Shown: positions 20,889 through 31,813 of the stretch, piece by piece
How the letters are laid out: each line of letters starts with the position of its first letter
How positions within the stretch are numbered: position 1 is the first letter of the stretch
Source: Dysidea avara
Lineage: Eukaryota; Porifera; Demospongiae; Dictyoceratida; Dysideidae
NCBI RefSeq assembly: GCF_963678975.1
Contig: NC_089273.1
Span: 1,817,501-1,881,500 of the forward strand
Direction of reading: 5' to 3'
DNA: 64,000 nt
Program-made: the position numbers and the translations under genes
Notes under the pieces: model-generated
The model's database searches: none
What the model saw: the letters and a program-made list of their open reading frames with translations, nothing else
What the model was told of the DNA's origin: nothing

Positions 20889-23800
20889 TGTCTGGATATC
20901 GCCATGTGACTATACAATCAAAAGAACAATACCAACTAACCTGTGACCTTCTTCATTCAGTAAAACAACGAAGTATCTTCTTTCCCAAGTCCATGGCCTA
21001 TGCTTTGGCTCACTTTACAAAATTAAAACCCACTATCGATCCTGTAAAGTGTCGCTATATTAAAGCAGAGGAGATCACACAATTTGATCAAAGAAATCAG
21101 ATGATTTCTGAGAATGCTTGGAATACAGTAATGAAAATAGGAGGTAGCATATACAAGTTATATCACTCCTAGGAGGGATATAAGTAATAGTTGTAACACA
21201 CTCATGAGGTTTGTATCTGATTTGTAAACACGACACCCTCGGGTGTCATGTTTACAAATCAGATACAAACCAAATGGGTGTGTTCTAACTGATTTGTGGT
21301 ATGGGACATGTGCAAATCAAAGGCACCCATTTGTAACGTGGAAGGAGCATGAATGCAAGGCTAATATTGGCTACCGCTGAGCGCTGTGTACAAGGAACGA
21401 TTTGACTCATCAATTACTGTCTTGATGGTTAGTTAATTCATTGTTAGCTAGTTTATTCATTGGTAGCGCATTTGTTATGCAGCGCGAGGTGCCATCATCG
21501 ATGCCAATCACTACAGTCATTGTACAGCTTCCAAATAATTTAGACGGGTGTAACTGAAGTGTCTGATATTCATTGTTGAGTGGTGCAATGCTACAATAGT
21601 CTTGGTTAGCTTAATTTCTTGGCGAACGAGTGTGTGGTAGATTATCGGGCTCAGCCCAGTGGTTGTACTGCTTCCCATTCATTTAGACGAGTGCAGTGTT
21701 GTGTGTTCATTCGTTCCAGAGCGATTTACCTCCTTGTCAGTCCTGGACATTATTAGCCTTGCATTGTGACTTCTTGTGTTGGTCTGGTGTTTGGTTTCAT
21801 TTTAAGTCTTTGAACTAATTAGTGGCCAGACTGTGTGGCCAAAAGGAGGTACTTACATAGTCATGTTACAATTATTTGTAAACTGGTTTACAACTGATTT
21901 GTAACACTGGCGCCAGCCTTTGATCTGCCCACGCACCATACTACAACTTGTATATACTACCTCCATTTCTCATTAATGCATTCCTGAGCACCGATAACAG
22001 TGCTATTATACCATTTATACACCTTCTTTTCCCTTTGAAGTGAGGTGTGAAAGTGGTATATACTGTAATTGTACATGTAGTATGGTGCGTGGGCAGATCA
22101 AAGGCTGCCGACAGTGTTACAAATCAGTTGTAAACCTGTTTACAAATAATTGTAGCAGGGCTAAGTACCTCCTTTAGGCCACACAGTCTGGCCACTAATT
22201 AGTTCAAAGACTTTAAATGAAACCAAACACCAGACCAACACAGGAAGTCACAATGCAAGGCTAATAATGTCCAGGACTGACAAGGAGGTAAATCGCTCTG
22301 GAACGAATGAACACACAACACTGCACTTGTCTGAATGAATGGGAAGCAGTACAACCACTGAACTGAGCCCGATAATCTACCACACTCTCGTTCGCCAATA
22401 AATTAAGCTAACCAAGACTATTGTAGCATTGCACCACTCAACAATGAATATCAGACACTTCAGTTACACCCGTCTAAATTATTTGGAAGCTGTACAATGA
22501 CTGGAGTGATTGGCATCGATGATGGCACCTCGCGCTTGTGCATAGCAAACGAGCTACACAGCGCTCAGCGGTAGCCAGTATTAGCCTTGCGTTCATGCTC
22601 CTTCCGCGTTACAAATGGGCGCCTTTGATCTGCGCATGCCCCATACCACAAATAAGTTAGAGCACACCCATTCGGTTTGTATCTGATTTGTAAACACTCC
22701 ACCCTCAGGCCTGCGGCCCTCGGGTGTCGTATTTACAAATCAGATGCAAACCTCATGTGTGTGTTACAATCATTACTTATATATAAATGCATTTCATTAC
22801 AATCACAGAGAGCTCTTTTCAAAGTTTCGAGAAATCGATCCTAGCTGTTGCTCCTGCAGTAGACAGGTGCCAGAGTTTGGTAGATAGTGACGTAAAGTAT
22901 ATCTACATTGAAAAGACAGGGTAAGTACGTAGCTATACATATGTGCAGTATTTTTTTTTAATGGTTGCAAAATTACATTATATGTACGTAGCTACACTGC
23001 ACTTATGCAGTAATGAAATATGCCACTGCTAGTGAAGTAATCATACTGTGTTCTTTATGTATTGCCCATGGCTTTTACCACGTGTAGCTCTGGATACTAT
23101 TTTGCACTCATGTCCCCATGCATGGCCATAGAATTCCCCACTCGTGGCAGTGGCATTCCTCATGCAGAAAAATACATGGCATGACCTACAAAATGCTACA
23201 CGTGTGTGAATTGTAAGTGGCCTGTACTGTAATAACACACTATACATTAAATTGCAGGAGGCTGACAAGTTTTGGAAGATATCATGTGAATAAGAGTTCC
23301 ACTAGAAATATCAGAAAAATAACATTATCTTGGGTAAGCACTTGGAAACAATGCTGTAAGCAACTTTTGGTCAGCATTAGCATGCATGTTTACAAATTGT
23401 GGGTAGACAATATGGCACCGATACAGTAAATAGTTTTAATATTAAATTAACAAGACTAGTATCTAGTGTTGGGTGATATACTGGTATGAAGGTAACAAGG
23501 CAATATTACAGCTGGCAGTAACAGATTCCACCTTGTTTAAAAAAAAAACTGCTATATAGGTATTGTGATATTGAGGCCGAAATACAGCTGCTTCTTGTTG
23601 CACGTGTTAAAAATGCCATAATTATAGTACTTGTCAATCAGTATTTCAGCCTCTTTATATATACTAGCAAACAAGCCTAACTCAAGGGATCCTTAGAATC
23701 CATAGGAGACATTTACCAGCTGGATGTAGCATTACTATGTTGTGGGATAAAGAATCTGGCTCAACATTAGCAAGCCTAAGCTAGTAAACCAACTGCTAGC

Positions 23801-24213
23801 TATATTATAGTCATTCATGATTCATCTCCTTCAAGGTTTATATACACTCCATGGCATCTCCATAAGTTACAATGGTTTTACCAACCTCCTTGCAGTTGTC
23901 GTTAAAGTAGTAAACAGACTTCGAAGATAATGTGTGAACTGTTTTTAGTGTACTTGCTTTAGCTCATTTCAATACCGTGGTATGCATCATGATAATAAGC
24001 TCCACAGTTACCTTGGGAGGAGATTTTCAATATGGCCCAACCCTACTAGTATATACTCCTTTGTGTGGATAGGAAAATGAATCAAATCCATGACAACAAA
24101 TAAGTGGGCATGAGTGCTGCTAAGCAGAGGCAGCACAAATGATGAATGAACTTATATATGGCCTCTTGCAGCAAATCAGATATGCGAAGAGAATCTTATC
24201 AGCGACACTTTAA
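20889..24213 (+). CDS. C-terminal part of an unrecognised spliced gene (exons 20889-21143, 22809-22920, 23258-23333, 24172-24213)
   Basis: Four exons join in frame. Exon one, open from at least 20876, ends GGAG before gtagca (phase 1). Exon two follows aatcacag and ends before gtaagt (phase 2). Exon three follows aattgcag and ends TCTTGG before gtaagc (phase 0). Exon four follows cctcttgcag and reaches TAA at 24211-24213 after 13 codons. All three junctions are in phase and no internal stop occurs. The protein end is basic and helical (RNIRKITLSW then QIRYAKRILS). I do not recognise the family. Introns one and three contain a 1.6-kb palindrome and a hAT MITE; a LINE abuts the 5' side, so earlier exons must lie before 17.8 kb or were lost. 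The first acceptor (CCTAG at 20884-20888) is weak. Confidence is in the exon set, not in a function. Confidence 0.5.
21178..22782. mobile_element. 1.6-kb near-palindromic fold-back element
   Basis: The left end ATATAAGTAATAG (21178) mirrors the right end (to 22782). The two arms stay closely complementary for about 700-780 bases each, around a spacer near 21960-22075. Each arm opens with its own smaller palindrome (about 21200-21290; 22660-22760) built on GTTTGTATCTGATTTGTAAA, and a second inner hairpin based on TTACAACTGATTTGTAAC lies near the centre. No coding frame. It sits in the intron after exon one of the gene at 20889. Confidence 0.9.
23464..24045. mobile_element. 582-bp non-autonomous hAT-like element
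   Basis: TAGTGTTGGGTGATAT opens the element and the complement of TAGGGTTGGGCCATAT closes it. The flanks CTAGTATC (23456-23463) and CTAGTATA (24046-24053) match at 7 of 8 positions, fitting the 8-bp duplication of hAT elements. No transposase frame. It lies in the last intron of the spliced gene at 20889-24213. Confidence 0.7.
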
Positions 24214-24492
24214 TATGTGATTGTTTAAAGATGAAAAGTACTGCTACAGTTTTAAAGTAACTAAGTTAAGTAACACTTCAACATGGTTCACCAAACACCA
24301 GTACACACAATCATACAAAGAAAACTAGTATATTCTATTACTGTAAGACTTCTTTAGTTATATGGAACCACCGGAAATAACAGTGAAGAGAACTTAGAAC
24401 TATAGAGAATTTTCATCGCGTGAGCAATATTACATAATTTATTAAAGCTGCCATATTGGAGCACCACTGCTACTTTAGAACAATGACTTAGG

Positions 24493-26081
24493 ATGTCTGA
24501 AGCAGCAGATATTACTTTATCATCGTATGCAAGTAGTTTGTCAGATGAAGCGAAGTCTCATCACTTACATAAGATCGGAATAATTGGTGGAATCAGTCCC
24601 TTCTGTACCAGTACGCTTGGATATCTCGAAAGAAGTGACGATTGCCCTCCTGTGGACGCTTGTGACTTGCTGTCGTATTTGGTGCTCAGGACTAGTTTTA
24701 TAACAACAGAACAGTTTGTAGCAAGAAAGGGACTAGAGGCATACAATTAATTTGTGTGTGGCTGGGTAAAAGAATTTGTTACAACTGGAAGAGTAAGGAA
24801 TAATCCACAAATTGAGTGTAACTTGTCGGTTTGTTTGCAGGTATTTCACTCCCAACAATTGAGTGACACTCCTCTGAAGTGTTGGCTGATAACAGAGCAA
24901 GATGGTCAAGTCTGTTGTGCACACTGTAACTGCATGGCATGGCTTGGTGAAGTGTGCACTCATGTAGCTGCTGTGCTGTTCTACTTGGAAGCAGTTAATA
25001 GAATTGAAGGAGGGAGAACCTGTACTGATGGCCAGTGTGCTTGTATATTGCCATCCTCACTGAAATCAGCACAGTGTCTACCAGTTAAGGACATTGATTT
25101 TACTTCTGCACGAGGTAAAAAGCATAAACTAGATGACATAATCGATGGGTGTGATAGTCCTAAGGAGAAATCTAAAGAAGGCATAAGGTCAACAAATGAA
25201 GAATTAGCACAGCTTTTTAATACCTTGAGTATTACTGGGTCAAAGTTTGTGCTATCAGTTGTCTCAGAGCATTCTGATACATTTCTACAATGTCATTGTC
25301 AACTTTCCCACAGCCTATTACTTCACTTCAGAAGCCAGAGTATGCTACATTTGAATACCACCTTTTACTTGATGTATGTAAAAATGTTTCACTTACTGTT
25401 ACTCTTGAAAAGGCTGAGAAGGTTGAGGCTGAAACGAAGAAACAAGCAAATTCCAAGCTTTGGTTTAAGTACCGAGCTGGAAGAGTTACTGCTTCCAATA
25501 TGAAAGTAGTGTGCCACACAGATAGTATGAATCCATCAAAGAGCTTTGTTATAAGAATTTGTTACCCTGAGTTGTTTGTATTCAGCAAGCAAACAGATTG
25601 GGGGAGGAAACATGAGAAGCTTGCAGTAGAGGAGTATGTAAGGCTGCCAAGAAAGATCATCAGAACCTACAGGTTTCAGAAAATAGACTGTTTATTAATC
25701 CAAGATGGCCACACATTGGAGCTTCCCCTGATAGTATTGTGCAGTGTGACTGTTGTGTCAAGTGTGTACTGGAAGTGAAGTGTCCTTACAGTCACCGTGA
25801 GGATAGCATTGAAGATGCAGTAGACAATGATGGTCAGTTTTGTCTGGTCAAGCAAGGTGATTCATTTCATCTGAATCAGAGTCATGCTTACTATTACCAA
25901 GTATAAACGCAGATGTTTGTTTGTGGTGTACTGTACTGTAATTTTTGTTTGCTCACATTTGACTCTTCTAAGAAGGAACCTAGTCTGTATGTTGAGCACA
26001 TTAAAAGGAATGAATCGTTTTGGGATAGCTGTGTGCTGAAATCTGAGCAGTTCTTTGTCACTTGCTTGTTGCCAGAGATTT
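24493..26081 (+). pseudogene. SWIM zinc finger and YqaJ-like exonuclease protein of ISL2EU element
   Basis: From ATG 24493 the frame runs to TAA 24748-24750, which stands where a Gln codon (CAA) would keep the frame (AYN, stop, FVCGWVKEF), then continues to about 25285. The SWIM finger is HCNCMAWLGEVCTH (about 24918-24965). After a frameshift near 25290 the nuclease starts: WFKYRAGRVTASNM (about 25465-25505) and WGRKHEKLAVEEY. After a second shift near 25700 come the catalytic boxes GASPDSIV and LEVKCPYS (about 25720-25795), matching the D...E-x-K centre of the YqaJ/lambda-exonuclease fold. A further stop near 25905 precedes a helical tail. Its role in transposition is unknown; end-processing by the nuclease is plausible. 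Confidence 0.8.
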
Positions 26082-26189
26082 AGGCTACTGGTTTATGCGG
26101 CCAGCTGTAACATCATCCAATGATCTAGACGGGTCATCGACTAGTAGTCAGTCTGGAGTTGCAGAAGGACAGAGTGCTATCAACCAATG

Positions 26190-26393
26190 AAGATGATACG
26201 TTTTGTATCTGTAGTGGTCCAGATGAGGGGAGAAGATCTGCTGTAATAATAATGACTGTAAAATAAAGTGGTTCCATCTCAAATACTTGAATATGAGTAG
26301 TAGGTCTATACCAAAAGGAAAATGGTACTGTCCCAATTGCCGAAACAGTAATAAACATAAAGGAAAAGACAAGACAAGCAATAAATCGCAATA
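26190..26393 (+). pseudogene. PHD finger tail of the YqaJ protein
   Basis: Two frames joined by a shift near 26240 give TFCICSGPDEG, then DCKIKWFHLKYL, then KGKWYCPNC. This is the cysteine-histidine ladder of a PHD finger with one Cys position read as Tyr. It ends at TAA near 26393, about 40 bases from the stop end of the opposing transposase gene. PHD fingers bind histone tails; in such elements they may steer insertion, which is inference. Confidence 0.7.
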
Positions 26394-26429
26394 ATTATAA
26401 TTTACTGATTCATGTATGTAATTATAATG

Positions 26430-27140
26430 TATCATTTCTAAAGTTGTTATTCAAATGGTACAACTGACACACCAATACATTGTTTAAGGCACAGCATACT
26501 CATACTATCCAATCAATGGCTGGGATTTCTTCTCCCACTCTCTTTGTTACAATATTGATTGGAATAATACCACGCAATATAGAATATTTTTGGCGAACAC
26601 AACCAATAACATGCTCCACATGAATTCTAACATTGACTATCTTCCTAGTGCTTTCTACCTCTGCTGCTGACAACTCCTGCTTTCCCTTTGTGAAAGCAGT
26701 TGTGCCTGCATCATAGCCACTGACTCAGCAATGTCAAATCCTCTATCAGCCAAGACTATATCTCCTGGTAATAATTTTTTTAAATGCCACAGTGTTCAGT
26801 GAGATGTTTGTCACTCACTCGACCTTCCCAACATCCGAACCTTAAGCATCACAAACATGAATTCCTGAAAAGGAAACAACTTGGTGATCCCATCACTTGG
26901 TAAGGTTTTATGGACATGCTCAAAAATAGCCTTTAAGATTTTAAAATTCGGTAAAGCAGAGTATGAACTCATGGCATCATCAGTTGCATCAAACAGACTT
27001 TCTTCTGTAAAGGGACCTCGTAAATGCTTCTCATTCATCAGTTGCAGTTGTTCATTCAAAGAATTGATGGCTTCTTTACTATCAGCAAGTTCTTTCTCCA
27101 GCAAGGCTACTTTGCTGGAACACTCACAATCACTTGACAC
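26430..27140 (-). pseudogene. DDE_Tnp_4-type transposase, internally deleted
   Basis: The frame 27140-26811 shows a coiled-coil stretch (ALLEKELADSKEAINSLNEQ), an acidic linker and the helix LFPFQEFMFVML that precedes the catalytic core. It then jumps, near 26822, directly to the second half of the core: LLPGDIVLADRGFDI (about 26770-26728, second Asp), a further frame change, and the helix with the final acidic residue in [18 protein letters not shown] (about 26640-26590). The section with the first catalytic Asp is absent, a deletion of some hundred or more residues, so the enzyme cannot be active. The gene ends near 26430. Confidence 0.8.
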
Positions 27141-27640
27141 CTTTGCCTTAAATTATTGATGTGCAATTTCAATTTGCTCGCTTGCAATCAGCTTCTCTTC
27201 TTCAGAAATAATCAAATCAATTTCATTACCCATTACATTGGGTAGCACTTCTTCCATTTCCTGGTTCACATTGGTCTCTTTCCCATATTCATTTATACCT
27301 CTCAATTGCTGCCCTCGAAAAGTTTTCACTGTTACTACCTCTGTGTCCAAGGTGCAAAGTTGATAGCCAGTTTGGGCTTGTTTGGTAGTACAGTCTTTCC
27401 AGACCAAAAATGCTTCAAACAAATTCTGTACTTATCTAGAGCATGAATATTGAGGTCTTCTCTATGAATAACAGCAAGATACCCATCTTGTCGACGTTTT
27501 CTTAACTCGAAACTCTGTCATGAACTGCTGGTATTCTATGAAAGGAAATGATTTTGTCTTGGTTGCTGCCAGGACAAAGATCAGTTTGGTTATTACAATC
27601 ACATACGACAAACTGAACTATTGTTATGATTGAGGTCACC
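27141..27640 (-). pseudogene. THAP zinc-finger N-terminus of the ISL2EU transposase
   Basis: Starting about 20 bases inside the right inverted repeat, the minus strand reads VQFVVCDCNNQ, ISFHRIPAVHD, and after a frameshift near 27515 YRICLKHFWSGK. These are the zinc-binding cysteines, the FHRxP box and the C-x2-HF box of a THAP domain. Stops near 27522 and 27313 and a shift lead to the linker frame 27422-27153 (VLPNVMGNEIDLIISEEEKL). THAP fingers bind the element's own ends. Confidence 0.75.
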
Positions 27641-27717
27641 CTTAGTTGAGATTGCGGTGCTCCAATATGGCAGATTTAATAAATTACGTAATTCTGTTCA
27701 CGAGATGAAAAATCTCT

Positions 27718-28411
27718 GAACTACGTATATTAAGTGGATAACGAACAGGTCTATAAATGAATGGGTCATGGACATAGTTTTTCACATTAAATTTTGCTGT
27801 AAACCTGTGAAACAATAAGATGAATATATTTCGTATGAATAATGAAAAATAATATGAAGATGAACATTTTGATACACATTTTCAATATTTGAATGTCCCC
27901 AAATTTCACCTAGCTCTTTTCTTTTTCTTTTTCAAAACAATACCATTTCTCTAAGTTAATAAATCTTCTGAGTGTTCCAAGTCTGCTATTTAAAGTGGTT
28001 TTCAGGTTATAGTATTAGGAGTTTGCAAAAATTCCAAAGCAATCCCTATTACGAACTATTACCATGGTTCACAATAGAATAATTATGCAGCACTACTAAA
28101 TATGCTAAACCACAAGCAGTGTGAGAAATTATACTCAGATGATACCAGAAAATTTCATAAATATTCAAGCAATTATGGAAAATATTGTGAAATGTACTCT
28201 TATTACAGAACACCCATGAGCCTTTATCCACTTTCACTTCATCCCTTGGGGGTGTTCTTATAGGCTTTCTAGCCTCCTACTCTCCCCAGTGATTTTTTTC
28301 ACAAATTAATAAAAATTTAATCAATTGCTTCATCACGTAATGTATGAGATTAGCAGTATTATAATTTGATAAAATTACATCATTGTGGACATTAACTAGA
28401 ACTATACTTAC
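27718..28411. other. A+T-rich DNA without a recognised gene
   Basis: Lies between the ISL2EU element and the ankyrin exon. I looked for further ankyrin exons on the minus strand and found none with both splice sites and an open frame. Confidence 0.35.
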
Positions 28412-28519
28412 TTGATACTGTATCCAAGCATTTACATGGATTGAACCCTCCTCCATTATTCTCTTAATGGTCTCTACATCATCATTATCTATAGCTTTGT
28501 GAAGTCTTCTCTTCTCATC
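28412..28519 (-). CDS. Ankyrin-repeat exon of a minus-strand gene
   Basis: A 108-base exon is bounded on the minus strand by atattag (acceptor) and gtaagtat (donor). It encodes exactly 36 residues in phase 0: DEKRRLHKAIDNDDVETIKR continuing with an Ile-Met-Glu-Glu-Gly turn and VNA. This is the ankyrin pattern (Leu-His-x-Ala-Ile, Asp-Val-Glu, Gly...Val-Asn). One exon per repeat in phase 0 is common in ankyrin genes. The next 5' exon in phase is proposed at 39369-39409. Later repeats must lie beyond the ISL2EU insertion or outside the window. Protein partner and function unknown. Confidence 0.65.
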
Positions 28520-29016
28520 CTAATATATGACATGTTATTACATCATCCACACTACATCCCCATAACAACAATCACTAATACCACAACACAATATGGTCAT
28601 TACTAGTGGACTAACTCTCCAATGATGATTATCATCTTTACACATATGTATTGTACTTCAATATGTGCATTATGACATAACACATTTATCTGTATAGAAG
28701 CCCAAGTGTTTAGTTCCTATAAGTCAGGCCTCCATATTTTTAAAACAGTGTACAGATGAATTTTCCTCTTCCCTAACCTACTCTCTGGAATCTTGCAAAA
28801 ACATTGAAAATAATGGATAATCCCTATTTTTTTTCACTGCTAGAGTAAATGTAAGTGCTCACCACTCAAATCTTTTCTACATATTAAAACTACAATAATA
28901 TCCAATCATGCTGTAATACTATCTTGAATTGAAGAGAAATGACTTCATTCTAATGTTTCAACAAACTAAGTGTCAAAACGTACAGTGCTCAGTGTATATG
29001 CAATCATCTCAGCATA

Positions 29017-29549
29017 CCGTATGGAGGGAAACTTTGGCGCCATTAAAATTTGGCGAATTTGGCGAATGACCATGAATTCGCCAAATTTTCCCCATCCAAA
29101 TATTTTCGCTGGTGAAGAAAATAGCAAACCAAGCCTCGGATGAATCAATTTTCTACTCGACCAAGGGCTACTGGGCCAGGCATCACGCTAAAGCAAGGTT
29201 TGACTCAACTATACCTCACTAGGTAGCTAGCTATAGTCAACTAGTTACTGTACATGCAAGTGTACTCAAACCTCATCTCGAAACGGGCGTGACAAGTAGC
29301 AAGTCATACCATATTAAGTACGACATTCACTATTCCAGAGAGTGTAGATCTACTGTTAGTTGATAGCTGACTCTAGGCACCAAAGAGGCGTGGCACTCCC
29401 AGTTCTCGCTTCAGACACAGCAATTAGTAATCTAATTAATTAAATAGGGCGTGCGCTTTGCTAATAATTCAACAGATTTTATTTCGACAACAGCGATATT
29501 TTGCTTGATTCTCCAAATTTTACCTCCTCCAAAGTTTCCCTCCATACGG
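29017..29549. mobile_element. Tc1/mariner-type MITE flanked by TA
   Basis: CCGTATGGAGGGAAACTTTGG at the left (29017) is mirrored at the right end (to 29549), and TA lies on both outer sides. Copies of GGCGAATTTGGCGAA follow the left end. It has no coding capacity, lies in the large ankyrin-gene intron, and is G+C-richer than its surroundings. Confidence 0.8.
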
Positions 29550-29697
29550 TAACCCACATTGCTTGCACAAAATATTTTTAAAATAAAAAGTAATATTTGA
29601 AAAATAAGCATGCTATTGAAAAAAGGAATGATGTGCTACAATACATTATGTGTTACTCTAGGAAACAAGTCTAACATCAACTAAACCATCTTAAATC

Positions 29698-31108
29698 AAG
29701 TGTCACTAAAAGAAGGAATGGGAAATTAGGAAACCGAAATGAGAAATGAGAAGATGGGAAACGGAGTGTTTCTCTAAAGTACACTTTAATTTGTCGTATT
29801 CCAGGCAGTATTGCTAGCAAGTGATGGTGTCAGAAGCCATCAGTGAAGGTGCAAGCTGGACACAAAGCCAAGTGCATGGTCAAAACTTGGTATTTCAATC
29901 AATTATTCAGCATCCCACAGTCAGTGTGACTTTACTACAAGAGTAGGAGTAGTTAGAGTGACAATGAGAAAGACTGATTGAATGCAGCTCTTCAGTATTG
30001 TGCAAACTTGGCCTCATTCGTCTGGCAAGCGATCTCAATCATATTTGTGTACCTCCTACCATACTCAAATTCTCCTGTCACTACATCAAGTCTCCATCAA
30101 CACTGTCATGGAATTAGTGCAACTACTGTATCTTTTGGTTTGAAGTTCGGCACTAATCAAATTATGATTTATCAAGAATGATGAATGTAAGTAGCCACTA
30201 ATGACACATACACATGGTAATGTAATATGATTATATGTACATGTATATGACACATGTGTAATCAGCATATATGTAGAGGTGATTGTACATGATAGTAGCT
30301 TGGGTAGAGTGTCACTAGCCAGCTACTGGTACTCAGTTCCTTCAAAAAGAAAATATCAAATAACGTATTCCAAGAAAGCTGGTCCAGTTTTATTTAAGGA
30401 TATGGTAATGACAAAACACCAATCCACTACCAGTATATGCTCACCAGTACTATCATGACTGTATAGTGAACTAGGTGACTTATAGTATTGCACCTTGCAA
30501 TGTTTGTAGTAGCTATAGTACATGATATAAATTAACATTTTGTGATTATGATACAGTGTAAGAGATTCCCTTGGCAACTCAATTGTTCTACTACTACTAC
30601 TTCACCGACCACTACATCTGAGACTACATTAAGCACATGGTAAATATAAATGTCATGAGTAACTATCTGATAGCTACAACAACATACGTACAATAGACCA
30701 TGTGTTAGCAGCAGTGACAAGAGAACTTGTGACACTGAGTAGAGTAATCACACTATAGTATAATCACAGCATGAGATACACAAATATGTATTGACTGAGA
30801 TCACATGTCGGAAGAATGAGGTAGAGTTTGCACAATACTGAGAACACTTGAAAGTTGCTTTCATTCAGTCTTGTTCATTGTCACTCTAGCTACTCTTAGC
30901 AAAGTTGCACTTACAGTCGAACATCGAATAATGAATTCAAATACCAAGTTTCAACTATGCACTTAGCTTTATGTCCAGCTTGCACCCTCACTGATGACTT
31001 TTTACGCCCTCACTTGCTAGCAATATCACCAATATGTCGAAAACAAACTATAGAGAAATACTCAGTTTCCCATTTCCTCATTTCCCATTCCTCCTTTTAG
31101 TGATACCC
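29698..31108. mobile_element. 1.4-kb Mutator-like fold-back element with 9-bp target duplication
   Basis: TCTTAAATC stands immediately outside both ends (29689-29697 and 31109-31117), a perfect 9-bp duplication. The ends (AGTGTCACTAAAAG at left; the complement of GGTATCACTAAAAG at right) open arms of about 330 bases that pair imperfectly, e.g. 29780-30030 with 30815-31060. The centre (30030-30810) has no gene. Long inverted arms with 9-bp duplications fit the Mutator superfamily. Confidence 0.85.
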
Positions 31109-31813
31109 TCTTAAATCCCAGTGCGTGGGATTGTCAAAGTTCCTTGCTGGATGATAACTACCGTACAGCTATACAGGATGGCTCTGCCACTGTGTGAAAA
31201 GTTAGTTATCACCATATACTATCTTATTAACTTGTTGTCATGGAGAGTTTTGAATATCTGTGTATCATTCCTGTAGCTACACTGTATAACCAAGAGTACA
31301 GTATATGAATGACATGCGATTGTTTACAATGGAGTATGTACGTAAACAAGATCTTTGTCATTTTTATTTAAAACCAAGCTATGCCAATTTATGGTAAAAT
31401 CTTTAAGCCAAATTCAACTATGTACAAAGGTATATTGCTGAGAATGTAAGAACTTTAGCATATTGTTAGTATACAAGTTGTTCTTCACCACTGTTTACAG
31501 TATGATTCCAAAATAGCTTCTCAGGTGAAGACATTATCACTATTAAAATTGATAGATGCTTATTTTGATTAATTTTAGACAAATTATACCTTTTCTGTCT
31601 GTTTGCATAGTGTAGTGTTAAAGAGACTGAACTTTAGCTATAACTAGGAGCACTATTGGATTACAATAATAAAGTAAACTAACTAAGTTACATTAGTGTT
31701 AGTAGTGTGTAATGAATGATGACAAATAGGACTGGCCAATATACCAGTATCATATTAGTAAACTGTGATATTTAAGTCATACTGTTTTTGATATCATCTG
31801 CTTTTTATATTCA
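31109..31813. other. Intron DNA with one hAT-like end
   Basis: At 31726 TAGGACTGGCCAATATACC resembles the right end of the element at 45182-46563. The rest of that element seems cut off by the repeat starting at 31814. No gene. Confidence 0.35.

Larger units (their letters stand above)
24405..27717. mobile_element. ISL2EU-type DNA transposon with convergent genes, decayed
   Basis: Two inverted ends of about 65 bases (24405-24470 and 27655-27717; shared CTGCCATATTGGAGCACC and TAATTTATTAAA) enclose a plus-strand gene (SWIM finger, YqaJ-like nuclease, PHD finger) and a minus-strand gene (THAP finger, DDE transposase of the DDE_Tnp_4 family). They run toward each other and meet near 26400. A THAP-type or Harbinger-related transposase paired with a YqaJ nuclease is the signature of the ISL2EU group. 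Both genes carry stops and frameshifts, and the transposase has an internal deletion, so the element is dead unless helped in trans. Exact tips and the expected 2-bp target duplication could not be fixed by eye. Confidence 0.75.

Noticed and set aside
26134-26435. Minus-strand ORFs of 85 and 95 residues
   Set aside because: They are the complement of the PHD-finger segment of the ISL2EU plus-strand gene.
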